Positions 41,987-50,040 of a stretch of DNA of 64,000 nt are shown here, in pieces. A program made the position numbers and the translations under genes. The notes under the pieces were generated by a model that worked only from the letters and a program-made list of their open reading frames with translations, did not search any database and was not told the DNA's origin. This DNA comes from DASUBV01 sp036501025. Its GTDB lineage: Bacteria > Actinomycetota > Actinomycetes > Streptosporangiales > Streptosporangiaceae. The DNA is taken from assembly GCA_036501025.1 (NCBI GenBank), contig DASYBB010000243.1:1-64000 (forward strand). The letters are read 5' to 3'. Numbering within the stretch: the first letter of the stretch is position 1; every line of letters begins with the position of its first letter.

Positions 41987-42254
41987 GCGGCCCGGCCCGC
42001 GCTCATGGCCGGCCGGCGGGCGCCCCGCAGGCCGGCCCGGGCGTGCCAGGACGCCGGGATGTCGCGCATGAGGAAGGCGGAGTCCAGCTCGGCGGAGCCC
42101 GCCGGGAAGGCTGACTCGTCCGCGAAGAAGCGCCGGCGACCAGCTGCGGCCGGAACGGCGGCGGCAGGAACCGCCGCAGCACCTCGGCGTCCACCCGGTA
42201 GTTGATCAGCAGCCGCCGGTCGATCGTGCCGGCCAGGCCGGGGATCGTGCTCAC
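41983..42254 (-). pseudogene. DUF2071 (YqjF-like) gene with large internal deletion
   Basis: The minus-strand GTG at 42254 overlaps the arsR stop and starts a typical DUF2071 N-terminus (GLAGTIDRRLLINYRVDAEV, LRRFLPPPFRPQLV). After about 41 residues it jumps, in another frame, to the family's C-terminal end (FFADESAFPAGSAELDSAFL, MRDIPASWH), finishing at a stop that overlaps the epimerase start. About 150-170 codons of the middle are missing compared with full-length proteins, so the gene has lost its core and frame. Confidence 0.8.
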
Positions 42255-42577
42255 AGCGCGGTCTCCTTCCCGGGCAGCCGCTGGCGCTTGCCGCGGATGA
42301 CCACCTGCTGCGGGCACACGGCCGACAGGAAGCTGCCCACCGCCACGGCGAGGCGCTCCTCGACGAGGGAGTAGTAGATCTTGTTGGCCTGCCGGCGCTC
42401 GACCACCAGGCCGGCCGCCTTGAGGATCGTCAGGTGCCGCGAGATCGAGGGGCCGCTGATCGCGAAGCCCGCGGCGATCTCGCCGGCGGCCCGCTCGCCG
42501 TCGCGCAGGTCCTGGAGGATCTGGCGGCGCGTCGGGTCGGCCAGGGCCCGGAACACGCTCGACTGGTCATCTGTCAT
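42251..42577 (-). CDS. ArsR-family transcriptional repressor
   Basis: A 108-residue winged-helix regulator. The family core reads FRALADPTRRQILQDLRDGERAAGEIAAGF, the recognition helix ISGPSISRHLTILKAAGLV and the wing ERRQANKIYYSL. No CxC metal site is present in the usual helix, so it is of the non-metal SdpR-like kind. ATG 42577 is the family start; the longer frame upstream is not conserved. An inverted repeat overlaps its promoter and start codon, implying autorepression. The two genes it used to control downstream are broken. Confidence 0.92.
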   Translation of the reverse strand: MTDDQSSVFRALADPTRRQILQDLRDGERAAGEIAAGFAISGPSISRHLTILKAAGLVVERRQANKIYYSLVEERLAVAVGSFLSAVCPQQVVIRGKRQRLPGKETAL

Positions 42578-42612
42578 ATAGCTATTTAGCCATATAGCTA
42601 AGAACTGTACAA
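42576..42612 (-). promoter_or_regulatory. arsR promoter with embedded operator, predicted leaderless
   Basis: On the minus strand TTGTAC (42612-42607) and TAAATA (42588-42583) are 18 bases apart, and the -10 ends five bases before the ATG, so the transcript would start at or beside the start codon. A 7-base dyad TAGCTAT-N8-ATAGCTA (42579-42600) lies across the -10 and spacer, the expected place for ArsR-type repression. The half-site is also present as two ATATAGCTA direct repeats (42576 and 42592). Confidence 0.7.
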
Positions 42613-42667
42613 CCGGGCCTGGCCTCGGGCGCGAGGGCCTGATCGGGTCCGGGACAAATGGGGGCCC

Positions 42668-42696
42668 TTGACATGAGATAGCCGTGAACAGATGGT
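42668..42696 (+). promoter_or_regulatory. Candidate promoter of the transporter pair
   Basis: TTGACA (42668-42673) and GATGGT (42691-42696) at 17 bases, about 50 bases before the GTG start of the MHS-type transporter. The -35 is perfect while the -10 is weak. Confidence 0.4.
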
Positions 42697-42748
42697 TTGT
42701 CCACGTCCTCATTCCCCGCATGAGGAACCCGAGCCGAGGAGACTTGCC

Positions 42749-44113
42749 GTGTCCTCCAGCGCCGCCGTGAGCAGCCCGTCCATCCAAGCCAGCCGCATCC
42801 GCGCCGTCCTTGCCAGCACCGTGGGCACCACCATCGAGTGGTACGACTTCTTCCTGTACGGAACCGCCTCGGCCTTAGTCTTCCCCCACGTCTTCTTCCC
42901 GGGGAAGGCGCCGTACGTCGGCGTCCTGCTCTCGTTCGGGACCCAGGCGGTGGGCTTCGCGGCCCGCCCGGTCGGCGCCGCGATCTTCGGGCACGTGGGC
43001 GACCGGATCGGCCGCAAGGCGACCCTGATCATGACCCTCGTGTTGATGGGAACCGCCACCGCGCTCATGGGAGTGCTGCCGAGCCACGCGTCTATCGGCG
43101 TGGCCGCGCCAGTGCTGCTCATCGTGCTGCGGGTGTTCCAGGGCATCGGCGTCGGCGGCGAGTGGGGCGGCTCGGTGCTGCTCTCCATGGAGTGGGGGTC
43201 GCAGCGCCGCCGTGGCTTCATGGCCAGCTGGCCGCACATCGGCGTCCCCGTCGGGCTGCTGCTGTCGACCGGCATGATCAAGCTGTTCAGCGCCGTGGCC
43301 GGCGACGGCTTCGACACCTGGGGCTGGCGGATCCCGTTCCTGGCCAGCGTCGTGCTGATCGCCATCGGGCTGTACGTGCGCCTGCGGGTGCTGGAGAGCC
43401 CGGCGTTCCGGCAGGTCAAGCAGGAGAACGCGGTGGTCCGGCAGCCGGTCTGGCAGGTCCTGCGCGAGCAGCCGCGCGAGGTGCTCACCTCCGCCTTCGT
43501 CCGGATGTCCGAGCAGGCGCCGTTCTACCTGTTCGTCACCTTCGTGCTGACCTACGGCACGGACCATCTCGGCCTGGCCAACAGCTCCCTGCTGAACGAC
43601 ACGCTCGTCGCCGCGGCCATCGGCCTGGTCAGCATCCCGCTGTTCGGTTACCTGTCCGACCTGATCGGGCGGCGCCTGATGTACGGGATCGGGATCGTGT
43701 GCGTCGGCCTGTACGCCTTCCCGTACTTCGGCCTCCTCAACACCAAGACGGCCGGGCTGGTGCTGCTCGGCATCGTGCTCTCGCTGGTCTTCCATGACAT
43801 GCAGTACGGGCCGCAGGCCGCGCTGATCGCCGAGTCCTTCGACCCCCGCACCCGCTACAGCGGCGCCGGGATCGGCTATCAGCTCGCCTCGGTCATCGCC
43901 GGCGGCCCCGCACCGCTCATCGCCGTCGCCATCCTCAAGGCAACCGGCTCCAGCACCTGGATCAGCGTCTACATCGTGGGCAACTGCGTCCTGGCCATGG
44001 CCGCGCTGCTGCTCATGCCGCGGCGCCGGACCGACCAGGCCCTCTCGACGTTCGACGCGGCCGTCGAGCACGGCATGAGCACCGAGGCCCGGGCCGAGCC
44101 GGCCGGGGCCTGA
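42749..44113 (+). CDS. MFS transporter, metabolite:H+ symporter (MHS) type
   Basis: A 454-residue, 12-helix MFS carrier of the MHS group (shikimate/proline-betaine/alpha-ketoglutarate permease-like). The first helix signature ASTVGTTIEWYDFFLYGTAS, the loop 2-3 motif GHVGDRIGRKATLI, and RVFQGIGVGGEWGGSVLL are diagnostic. The second half has GYLSDLIGRRLMY. GTG 42749 follows GAGGAGA. It is 35 bases upstream of an L-lactate-permease-like gene, suggesting joint uptake of organic acids. The substrate is unknown. Confidence 0.9.
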   Translation: MSSSAAVSSPSIQASRIRAVLASTVGTTIEWYDFFLYGTASALVFPHVFFPGKAPYVGVLLSFGTQAVGFAARPVGAAIFGHVGDRIGRKATLIMTLVLMGTATALMGVLPSHASIGVAAPVLLIVLRVFQGIGVGGEWGGSVLLSMEWGSQRRRGFMASWPHIGVPVGLLLSTGMIKLFSAVAGDGFDTWGWRIPFLASVVLIAIGLYVRLRVLESPAFRQVKQENAVVRQPVWQVLREQPREVLTSAFVRMSEQAPFYLFVTFVLTYGTDHLGLANSSLLNDTLVAAAIGLVSIPLFGYLSDLIGRRLMYGIGIVCVGLYAFPYFGLLNTKTAGLVLLGIVLSLVFHDMQYGPQAALIAESFDPRTRYSGAGIGYQLASVIAGGPAPLIAVAILKATGSSTWISVYIVGNCVLAMAALLLMPRRRTDQALSTFDAAVEHGMSTEARAEPAGA

Positions 44114-44148
44114 CCGGCTTTCACCATCGCGGGAGGAGCGTCGCAGGC

Positions 44149-45864
44149 ATGGCCCCGTTCACCCAGGTTCTTGACCCGCTGCACGCGCTGGGCGGCAGCA
44201 CGGCGCTGGCCCTCGCGCCCGTCGTGGTGCTCCTGCTGCTGCTCGCCGTGTTCCGGATGACGGCGTGGCAGGCCGTGATCATCGGCTCGGTGGTCACCGT
44301 CGTGCTGGCCATCGCCGTCTGGCACGCGCCGGCCGCGAACGCGTTCGGCGCCTACGGCGTGGGCGCCGCGACCGGGGTGTGGTCGGTGGACTGGATCGTG
44401 TTCTGGGGCGTCATCATCTACAACACGCTGGTGACGACCGGGGCGTTCGGGGACTTCAAGCGCTGGCTGATCCGCCAGGCCACCGCCGACATCCGCGTCC
44501 AGACCCTGCTCATGGCGTGGGCCTTCGGCGCGCTCATGGAGGGACTGGTCGGCTTCGGCTACCCGTGGGCGGTGGTCGCGCCCATCCTCATCTCGCTGGG
44601 CGTGGCCGACCTGGCCGCCATCCGGGTGGCGGCCATCGCCAACAACGCGCCGGTGTCCTACGGCGCCCTGGGCGCGCCCATCATCGGGCTGGCCGCGGTC
44701 ACCGGGCTGCCGCTGCTGTCCCTGTCGGCGTCGATCGGCAAGATCGTCGCGCTGCTGGCCCTGCTCCCGCCGTGGATCCTGATCTACCTGGTCAGCGGGC
44801 GCCGCGGGTTCCGCGACGGCTGGCCCCTGGCCATCGTCGGGTCGCTCGGCTACATCGCGGGCCAGTTCCCGGTGGCCGAGTGGGTCGGCCCCTACCTGCC
44901 CGATGTCATCGGCTCGGTGGTGTGCTTCGCCGCGCTGCTCGGCCTGCTGCGGGTGTGGCGGCCGAAGACCGTCCTGGGCTTCGGCGGCCGCGAGCTGACG
45001 CCGGAGGAGATCCTGCGCTACGACCGCGACGCGGCGGACCTGGCGCCGGGCGCGGCCGCAGCCCGCGGCGACAGCACGGGGACGCCCGCCGCGGCTGGCA
45101 ACGACGGGCCGGGGCTGGCCGCCGCGGCCGGGCCGGCCAGCCCGGCGTGGCGGCTGGCCCGCGCCCTGATCCCGTTCGGCATCCTCATCGCCGTCGTCGT
45201 GGCCTGGACCGGCCCGTGGTCGCCGCTGCCCGGCTACATCCCCTACGAGCCCACGGTGACCGCGGTCAGCTCGCTGGGCGGCCCGACGGACGTCTCGTGG
45301 AAGTTCGCCCCGTTCGTCGCGGGCACCGCCATCCTGGCCTCGTGGCTGATCATCGCCGTGTTCCTGCGGCCGGGCCGGGCGCAGCTGCGCGAGGTGTTCG
45401 CCAGCTCGTTCCGGCAGATGTGGGGAGCGCTGCTGGTCGGGCCGTTCATCTTCGGGCTGGCCGACGTGTTCAGCTACTCGGGCATGGCCAACTCGATGGC
45501 CAGCGGCTTCTCCAAGGTGGGCACCAGCTACATCGTGCTCGCGGCCATCCTGGGCTGGATCGCGGTGGCCCTGTCGGGATCCAACACCTCGGCCAACGCC
45601 GTCTTCGGGCAGTTCCAGCTGTCGGTCGGCAAGCTGCTGCACGCCCCGCTGCTGATCTTCCCGTCGCTGAACTCGGTCGGCGCGGAGGTCGGCAAGCCGG
45701 TCGCGCCGCAGACGGCGAGCGTCGGGGTGGCGACCACGGAGTTCGTGCGCAACGAGGGCCAGGTGATCCGGAACAACCTGGGCTGGACCCTGGTCATCCT
45801 GGTGTACCTGATCGCCATCGGCTGCCTCTACTACTTCGTGCTCCCGTCCGCGATGCGCCTGTAA
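44149..45864 (+). CDS. L-lactate permease family (LctP/LldP-like) transporter
   Basis: A 571-residue polytopic transporter of the lactate permease family with about 13 helices. Typical segments are MAWAFGALMEGLVGFGYPWAVVAPIL, AAIANNAPVSYGALGAPII and, near the end, SGSNTSANAVFGQFQLSVG and GAEVGKPVAPQTASVGVA. Family members import L-lactate, D-lactate or glycolate with protons. No lactate dehydrogenase lies beside it. A cytosolic loop (about 290-340) is Ala/Gly-rich. Next to the MHS transporter, it implies a locus for carboxylate uptake. Confidence 0.92.
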   Translation: MAPFTQVLDPLHALGGSTALALAPVVVLLLLLAVFRMTAWQAVIIGSVVTVVLAIAVWHAPAANAFGAYGVGAATGVWSVDWIVFWGVIIYNTLVTTGAFGDFKRWLIRQATADIRVQTLLMAWAFGALMEGLVGFGYPWAVVAPILISLGVADLAAIRVAAIANNAPVSYGALGAPIIGLAAVTGLPLLSLSASIGKIVALLALLPPWILIYLVSGRRGFRDGWPLAIVGSLGYIAGQFPVAEWVGPYLPDVIGSVVCFAALLGLLRVWRPKTVLGFGGRELTPEEILRYDRDAADLAPGAAAARGDSTGTPAAAGNDGPGLAAAAGPASPAWRLARALIPFGILIAVVVAWTGPWSPLPGYIPYEPTVTAVSSLGGPTDVSWKFAPFVAGTAILASWLIIAVFLRPGRAQLREVFASSFRQMWGALLVGPFIFGLADVFSYSGMANSMASGFSKVGTSYIVLAAILGWIAVALSGSNTSANAVFGQFQLSVGKLLHAPLLIFPSLNSVGAEVGKPVAPQTASVGVATTEFVRNEGQVIRNNLGWTLVILVYLIAIGCLYYFVLPSAMRL

Positions 45865-45935
45865 GCCCGGCTCACGGTTAGGCCCGGCCGGCCGGGTAGG
45901 TGGCGCGGACCCGAGCCGAGAGGTCGCGCTTGCCC

Positions 45936-46757
45936 ATGGACGAGATCCCGCCGCGGTCCTATGGCCCGCTCATCGAGACGACGATGCGGGTGGTCACCTG
46001 GAACGTGTGGGGGCGCTACGGGCCCTGGCCCGAGCGTGAGGCAGCGATCGTCGCGACGCTCCGGGACGCCCGTCCCGACGTCGTGGTCCTGACCGAGTCG
46101 TGGTCGAAGGGCGGCGACAGCCAGTGCGCCCGGCTGGCCGGGCCGCTCGGCCTGCCGCACCATGCCTTCAGCGGGGTCGCGGCGCAGGAGGACGAGGCCG
46201 CCCTGTCCGGCGTGGCGGTGCTGTCCCGGTGGCCGGTCCGGCGGCAGTCCAGCCGCGCGCTCGGCGGCGCCCGCGCGCAGTTCGCCGAGCTGGCCGGCCC
46301 GCGCGGCCCGGTCCGGGTGTACGGGCTGGTCATGGACGCGTGGTGGCTCGACGAGAGCGAGGCCCGCCAGCACGCGGTGCGCGAGCTGCTGGCGTACGTC
46401 AGCGAAGGCGCCGATAAGCGGGCGCCGCTCATTGTCTGCGGGGACTTCAACGCCGATCCCGACAGCGACGAGATCCGGATGCTCACCGGGCGGGCCGCCG
46501 CCCCGGTCCCCGGCTTGTCCTTCTATGACGTGTGGGAGCTGGCCGGGCCGCCGGCCCCCGGGCACACGTGGTCCAACGACAACCCCTGGGCGACGCAGCT
46601 GCTGTGGCCCAGCCGCCGGATCGACTACATCTTCTCAGCCAACCCGCGCCCTGGCGGCGCCGGTCACGCGCTGCAGGCGGCGCTGCTGGGCACCAAACCG
46701 GTCGGCGCCGTCTATCCGTCCGATCACTATGGCCTCCAGGCCGACCTCCGGTACTGA
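45936..46757 (+). CDS. Endonuclease/exonuclease/phosphatase-fold protein
   Basis: A 273-residue EEP-superfamily enzyme (Mg-dependent phosphodiesterase fold). The core motifs are TWNVWG, LTESW (metal Glu), GDFNADPDSDE and the final SDHYGLQADL, with RRIDYIF in between. No signal peptide, so cytosolic; substrate (nucleic acid, lipid or sugar phosphate) cannot be told. The start is uncertain among GTG 45900, ATG 45936 and ATG 45984. A weak GGTT-N14-GGGTAG stress-like element lies at 45876-45899. Confidence 0.82.
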   Translation: MDEIPPRSYGPLIETTMRVVTWNVWGRYGPWPEREAAIVATLRDARPDVVVLTESWSKGGDSQCARLAGPLGLPHHAFSGVAAQEDEAALSGVAVLSRWPVRRQSSRALGGARAQFAELAGPRGPVRVYGLVMDAWWLDESEARQHAVRELLAYVSEGADKRAPLIVCGDFNADPDSDEIRMLTGRAAAPVPGLSFYDVWELAGPPAPGHTWSNDNPWATQLLWPSRRIDYIFSANPRPGGAGHALQAALLGTKPVGAVYPSDHYGLQADLRY

Positions 46758-46792
46758 GGCGCGATGCGAGCCGGGCCGGGTCAGCCGGCCGA

Positions 46793-47335
46793 CTACGGCC
46801 GCCAGTGCGGCCGCGAGTGGCTGGCCGACACGCACTCAAGCGCCGACACCGTCTGCCAGCGGGCGCCGGACGACTGCGGCAGCTGGCCGCCGGCGCGGCT
46901 GGCCCGCCAGGTGTCGTACACGAGGCCCACGGCAAGCGGCAAGCCGATCAGGTTGGCGAGCACGGCGATGTCCACCAGGAGAAACGCGGGAATAGTAATG
47001 ATCAGCAGGAAAAGGACGAGCTCCGCGGCCAGGACCCCGCACGCGCACAATAGGGCGACCTTTTTCGGCGACCGCCGGGCCGGGCGCCGGGCGGGCGGCG
47101 GCGACGCCGGGACCCTGGCCGGGGCCGCGGGGAGGCCGGCCAGGATCGCGGCCAGGTCAGCGTAGGTCCGCGCCGCGAACGCCTGGCCGACTCGCGCGTC
47201 GAATGCGTCCTTGGGCAGCCTGCCCTGCGCAAACGCGGACTTGAGGACGTCAATCAGCTGCTCGCGATCGGCATCGCCGGCGCGCATGCGGCTGCGGCTG
47301 GCTGCCGCCACTTCGTCCCCGGGTCCTGTCCCCAC
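46793..47335 (-). CDS. DUF1707 (SHOCT-like) two-TM protein
   Basis: A 180-residue protein with the DUF1707 domain at residues about 17-69 (MRAGDADREQLIDVLKSAF, GRLPKDAFDARVGQAF, AARTYADLAAIL), a Pro/Arg linker and two membrane helices (about 92-112 and 118-140) ending in YDTWRASRAGGQLP. The C-terminus SHSRPHWRP is not typical. Function unknown; DUF1707 proteins are common in actinomycetes and thought to act in cell-envelope processes. It is paralogous to the gene at 54732, with the same domain order. GGGAGGTAG precedes the start region. Confidence 0.85.
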   Translation of the reverse strand: MGTGPGDEVAAASRSRMRAGDADREQLIDVLKSAFAQGRLPKDAFDARVGQAFAARTYADLAAILAGLPAAPARVPASPPPARRPARRSPKKVALLCACGVLAAELVLFLLIITIPAFLLVDIAVLANLIGLPLAVGLVYDTWRASRAGGQLPQSSGARWQTVSALECVSASHSRPHWRP

Positions 47336-47404
47336 CGGCTACCTCCCGATAATTCGAGGGTAGCCGGCGGCCATTATGACAGGGCCTGGGAAGCTACTCC
47401 TTTT

Positions 47405-47983
47405 CTACGCGTCCGCGCCAAGCCGATAAGTCAGGAAGGCGAGGCCGTCGCCGATGGTCTCGGCGCTGATCAGGCGCATGGGCTTCTTCTCGGCGGCCTC
47501 GCCGAACAGCCGCTCGCCGGCGCCGAGCGTGACCGGGAAGACCGTCAGCCGCAGCTCGTCGACCAGGTCGTGCGCCAGCAGCGCGCGCCCGAGCTGGTAG
47601 CTGGCATAGACGACGATCTCCCCGGCCAGCTCCCGCTTCAGCTCCGCGACCCCGCTCACGACGTCACCCCGCAGGACCGTCGCGTTGCCCCACCTGGGCT
47701 CGTCGATGGTCGCGGACACGACGTACTTGGGCAGGCTGTTCAGCCGGTCGGCCCACTCGCCGGCGCGCGTGGTCCACCGCGTGGCGAACCACGCGTCGGT
47801 GCGCCGGCCCAGCAGCAGCGCCTCGGCGCCGAGCGCCTCGTCCAGCGAGACCTTGCCCCACTGCTCGAGGTCCGTGCCGCCGTACTTGCCGAACCAGCCG
47901 CCGAGCGCGAAGCCCTCCGCGCCGTCCGGGTCCTGGACGACTCCGTCGAGCGTCACGTTCGTGCTGATGACGATCTTTCCCAT
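47405..47983 (-). CDS. RibD C-terminal/dihydrofolate-reductase-like protein (copy 1 of 4)
   Basis: A 192-residue protein of the dihydrofolate reductase-like / RibD_C family, NADPH-binding reductases of unknown substrate. The typical layout is VISTNVTLDGVVQDPDGAEGF, LLLGRRTDAWF, KYVVSATID, VYASYQLGRALLAHDLVDELRL and FPVTLGAGERLFGE. The ATG at 47983 has a GGGGAGAC site. It is one of four such genes within 11 kb; sequences are only moderately alike, so they are not recent copies. Confidence 0.88.
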   Translation of the reverse strand: MGKIVISTNVTLDGVVQDPDGAEGFALGGWFGKYGGTDLEQWGKVSLDEALGAEALLLGRRTDAWFATRWTTRAGEWADRLNSLPKYVVSATIDEPRWGNATVLRGDVVSGVAELKRELAGEIVVYASYQLGRALLAHDLVDELRLTVFPVTLGAGERLFGEAAEKKPMRLISAETIGDGLAFLTYRLGADA

Positions 47984-48065
47984 GGCTGTCTCCCCTTGTC
48001 GCTGGCGTGTTCAGCAGATGGCGATGTAGACACCGCGCGGCAGGGAAAGTGAGCGCCGTCCGGGC

Positions 48066-48476
48066 TCAGCGCACCTCGTTGATGCGGATCAGGTTGCCGG
48101 CCGGGTCGCGGAAGGCGCAGTCGCGCACCCCGTACGGCTGCTCGGTCGGCTCCTGGACCACCTCGGCGTCGCCGGCCTGCAGCCGCTCGAACGTGCCGTC
48201 GAGGTCAGCCGTGGCCAGGGTGATGATGCCGTAGGTGCCCTTGGCCATCATCTCGGCGATGGTGCGCCGCTCGTCGTCGGTGATGCCGGGGTCGGCGCCC
48301 GGCGGGTACAAGACGATGGACGTGCCGGGCTGGCCGGGCGGGCCGACCGTGATCCAGTGCCTGCCGCCGTACCCGACATCGTTGCGGACCTCGAAGCCCA
48401 GGGTGTCGCGGTAGAAGGCCACCGCGGCCTCCGGGTCGTCCTGCGGCAGGAACGTCGCGTGAATGCTGATGTCCAT
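48066..48476 (-). CDS. VOC-family (glyoxalase-like) protein
   Basis: A 136-residue two-module VOC protein. It begins ISIHATFLPQDDPEAAVAFYRDTLGFEV and ends QEPTEQPYGVRDCAFRDPAGNLIRIN, with His and Glu-type metal ligand positions (HATFL; the last Glu-type ligand appears as Asn). The family covers glyoxalases, dioxygenases and resistance proteins. ATG 48476 opens with the first beta strand. Its start is only five bases from the end of the AraC-type regulator, so the pair may be one transcript. Confidence 0.85.
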   Translation of the reverse strand: MDISIHATFLPQDDPEAAVAFYRDTLGFEVRNDVGYGGRHWITVGPPGQPGTSIVLYPPGADPGITDDERRTIAEMMAKGTYGIITLATADLDGTFERLQAGDAEVVQEPTEQPYGVRDCAFRDPAGNLIRINEVR

Positions 48477-48481
48477 GCCAG

Positions 48482-48931
48482 TCACGCTAGCTGCGGCTGG
48501 GCGGCCGGCGCTTCTCGATTCCTGACCGGTCTGGTCACCTGCTTGGCCACGCACGACGGGATCCCCGCTATCGCGTCCGCGGCCTGCCGCCGGTAGGCGC
48601 TGGGCGGCACGCCGACCAGCTCGGTGAAGCGCGTGCTGAAGGTGCCGAGCGACGAGCAGCCGACCGCGAAGCAGGCGTCGGTGACGGTGTGGTCGCCCCG
48701 GCGCAGCAGCGCCATCGCCCGCTCGATCCGCCGCGTCATCAGGTAGCCGTAGGGCGACTCGCCGTAGGCGCGCCGGAACTCGCGGCTGAGGTGCCCGGCC
48801 GACATGTGGGCGCCGCGGGCCAGCGCCTCGACGTCCAGCGGCTGCGCGTACTCCCGGTCAATCCGGTCGCGGACGCGGCGCAGCCGCGCGAGGTCGCGCA
48901 GGCGCTGCGACTCGTCAGCTTTGCTGGTCAC
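48482..48931 (-). CDS. AraC-family transcriptional regulator (short)
   Basis: A 149-residue protein comprising only the AraC DNA-binding part with two helix-turn-helix motifs: VEALARGAHMSAGHLSREFRRAYGESPYGYLMTRR and AMALLRRGDHTVTDACFAVGCSSLGTFSTRF, the latter ending GVPPSAYR. No ligand-binding domain. GTG 48931 and GTG 48937 are both in frame with no clear ribosome site. It precedes the VOC gene by five bases on the same strand and probably controls it; regulator/VOC pairs are common. Confidence 0.88.
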   Translation of the reverse strand: MTSKADESQRLRDLARLRRVRDRIDREYAQPLDVEALARGAHMSAGHLSREFRRAYGESPYGYLMTRRIERAMALLRRGDHTVTDACFAVGCSSLGTFSTRFTELVGVPPSAYRRQAADAIAGIPSCVAKQVTRPVRNREAPAAQPQLA

Positions 48932-49002
48932 CTGCACGATCGTGCCACGTCGCGCCGGAACTGGCCACCCGCCGCCCCCGCCGGCCGTCCGTTTTGCCCC
49001 GG

Positions 49003-49878
49003 TCAGGCCCGGGCGCCGATGATCTTGTCGGCTACCCACCGGGCGACGCCATCGGGGTAGGGGGCGGGCAGCCCGAGGACGATGTGCCCGAAGCCGGCGT
49101 CGAGCGCCTGGCCGACCGCGTCCTGCGTGACGCCGGGCTGGTCGTAGGAGACGGGCAGGTACATCGAGCGGGTCACCGAGGCGGGATCGCGGCCGATCTC
49201 GGCGCAGTAGCGGTCCAGCAGCGCGCTGCGGCTGACCGCGTCGGCGAGGTCGCCGCCCGGGATGTTCCACACGTCGGCGTGCTCGGCGACCACGCGCAGC
49301 GTCGCGGCCGACCGCCCGCCGATGACGATCGGCGGATGGGGGCGCTGGACCGGCTTGGGATTGCCGAACGCCCCGGTCAGGTTCAGGTAGGTGCCGTGGA
49401 AGTCGAACGGCTCGGCCTCGGTCCACAGCCGCCGGATGACCGTGCACGCCTCGGCCAGGCTCCCCACCGCGTAGCCCGCATCGTGGAAGGGCAGCCCGTA
49501 GGCCGCGTACTCGCGCGGGGCCAGCGGATGGCTCGGCCGGGAGCCCACGCCGATGCCGAACTCCAGCCGCCCGCCCGACACGATGTCGACCGTCGTGGCG
49601 ATCTTGGCCAGCATGGCCGGCGGGCGGAAGCGGTTGCTGGTCACGAGCAGCCCGAGGCGCAGCCGCCCGGTCTGCGCGGCGAGGGCCGACAGCAGCGTCC
49701 AGCCCTCGAAGATCGGCCCGCCCGGGTCCCCGGCGATCGGCATGAGGTGATCGAACAGCCACGCGTGCTCGATCTGCGGGATGGCGTCCGCCTCGCGCCA
49801 GACCCGCCGGATGTCGTCGTAGGTGACCTGCTGCGGGGCGGTCGCGATCCCGAAACGCGGACGGGGTGCTGGCGGCAT
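49003..49878 (-). CDS. LLM-class flavin/F420-dependent oxidoreductase
   Basis: A 291-residue TIM-barrel oxidoreductase. RFGIATAPQQVTYDDIRRVWREA, EHAWLFDHLMPIAGDPGG, LGLLVTSNRFRPPAMLAKIATTVD and LEFGIGVGSRPSHPLAPREY are standard LLM blocks. Cofactor (FMN or F420) and substrate are unknown. It is divergent from a TetR-family regulator, and the 160-base gap between them contains two copies of a 15-base dyad, so it is the likely target of that repressor. Confidence 0.88.
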   Translation of the reverse strand: MPPAPRPRFGIATAPQQVTYDDIRRVWREADAIPQIEHAWLFDHLMPIAGDPGGPIFEGWTLLSALAAQTGRLRLGLLVTSNRFRPPAMLAKIATTVDIVSGGRLEFGIGVGSRPSHPLAPREYAAYGLPFHDAGYAVGSLAEACTVIRRLWTEAEPFDFHGTYLNLTGAFGNPKPVQRPHPPIVIGGRSAATLRVVAEHADVWNIPGGDLADAVSRSALLDRYCAEIGRDPASVTRSMYLPVSYDQPGVTQDAVGQALDAGFGHIVLGLPAPYPDGVARWVADKIIGARA

Positions 49879-49965
49879 GGGCGGTGTGTCCTTTCAGCGG
49901 CGCGGATGCGGGCCGGCGCATGCGCGCCGTGGCTTTCGCGCGACGGATCTGGCATCATCGGCAAA

Positions 49966-50007
49966 CGGAGCATTGTTCCGGTAGTTAATATACGGAACTT
50001 GGTTCCG
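49966..50007. promoter_or_regulatory. Twin TetR-type operators between LLM and tetR genes
   Basis: CGGAGC-N3-GTTCCG at 49966-49980 (one mismatch in the arms) and the perfect CGGAAC-N3-GTTCCG at 49993-50007, centres 27 bases apart, flank an AT-rich TAATATAC stretch. The spacing of about 2.5 turns suggests two dimers on the same promoter region, controlling both divergent genes. Confidence 0.8.
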
Positions 50008-50040
50008 CTTGCCAAGCGAGCAGACGGAGGTAGCGGCCCA

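Noticed and set aside
45876..45899. GGTT-N14-GGGTAG stress-promoter-like element before the EEP gene
   Set aside because: Only weak -35 similarity and outside the stress block; given in the gene entry but not called a promoter.
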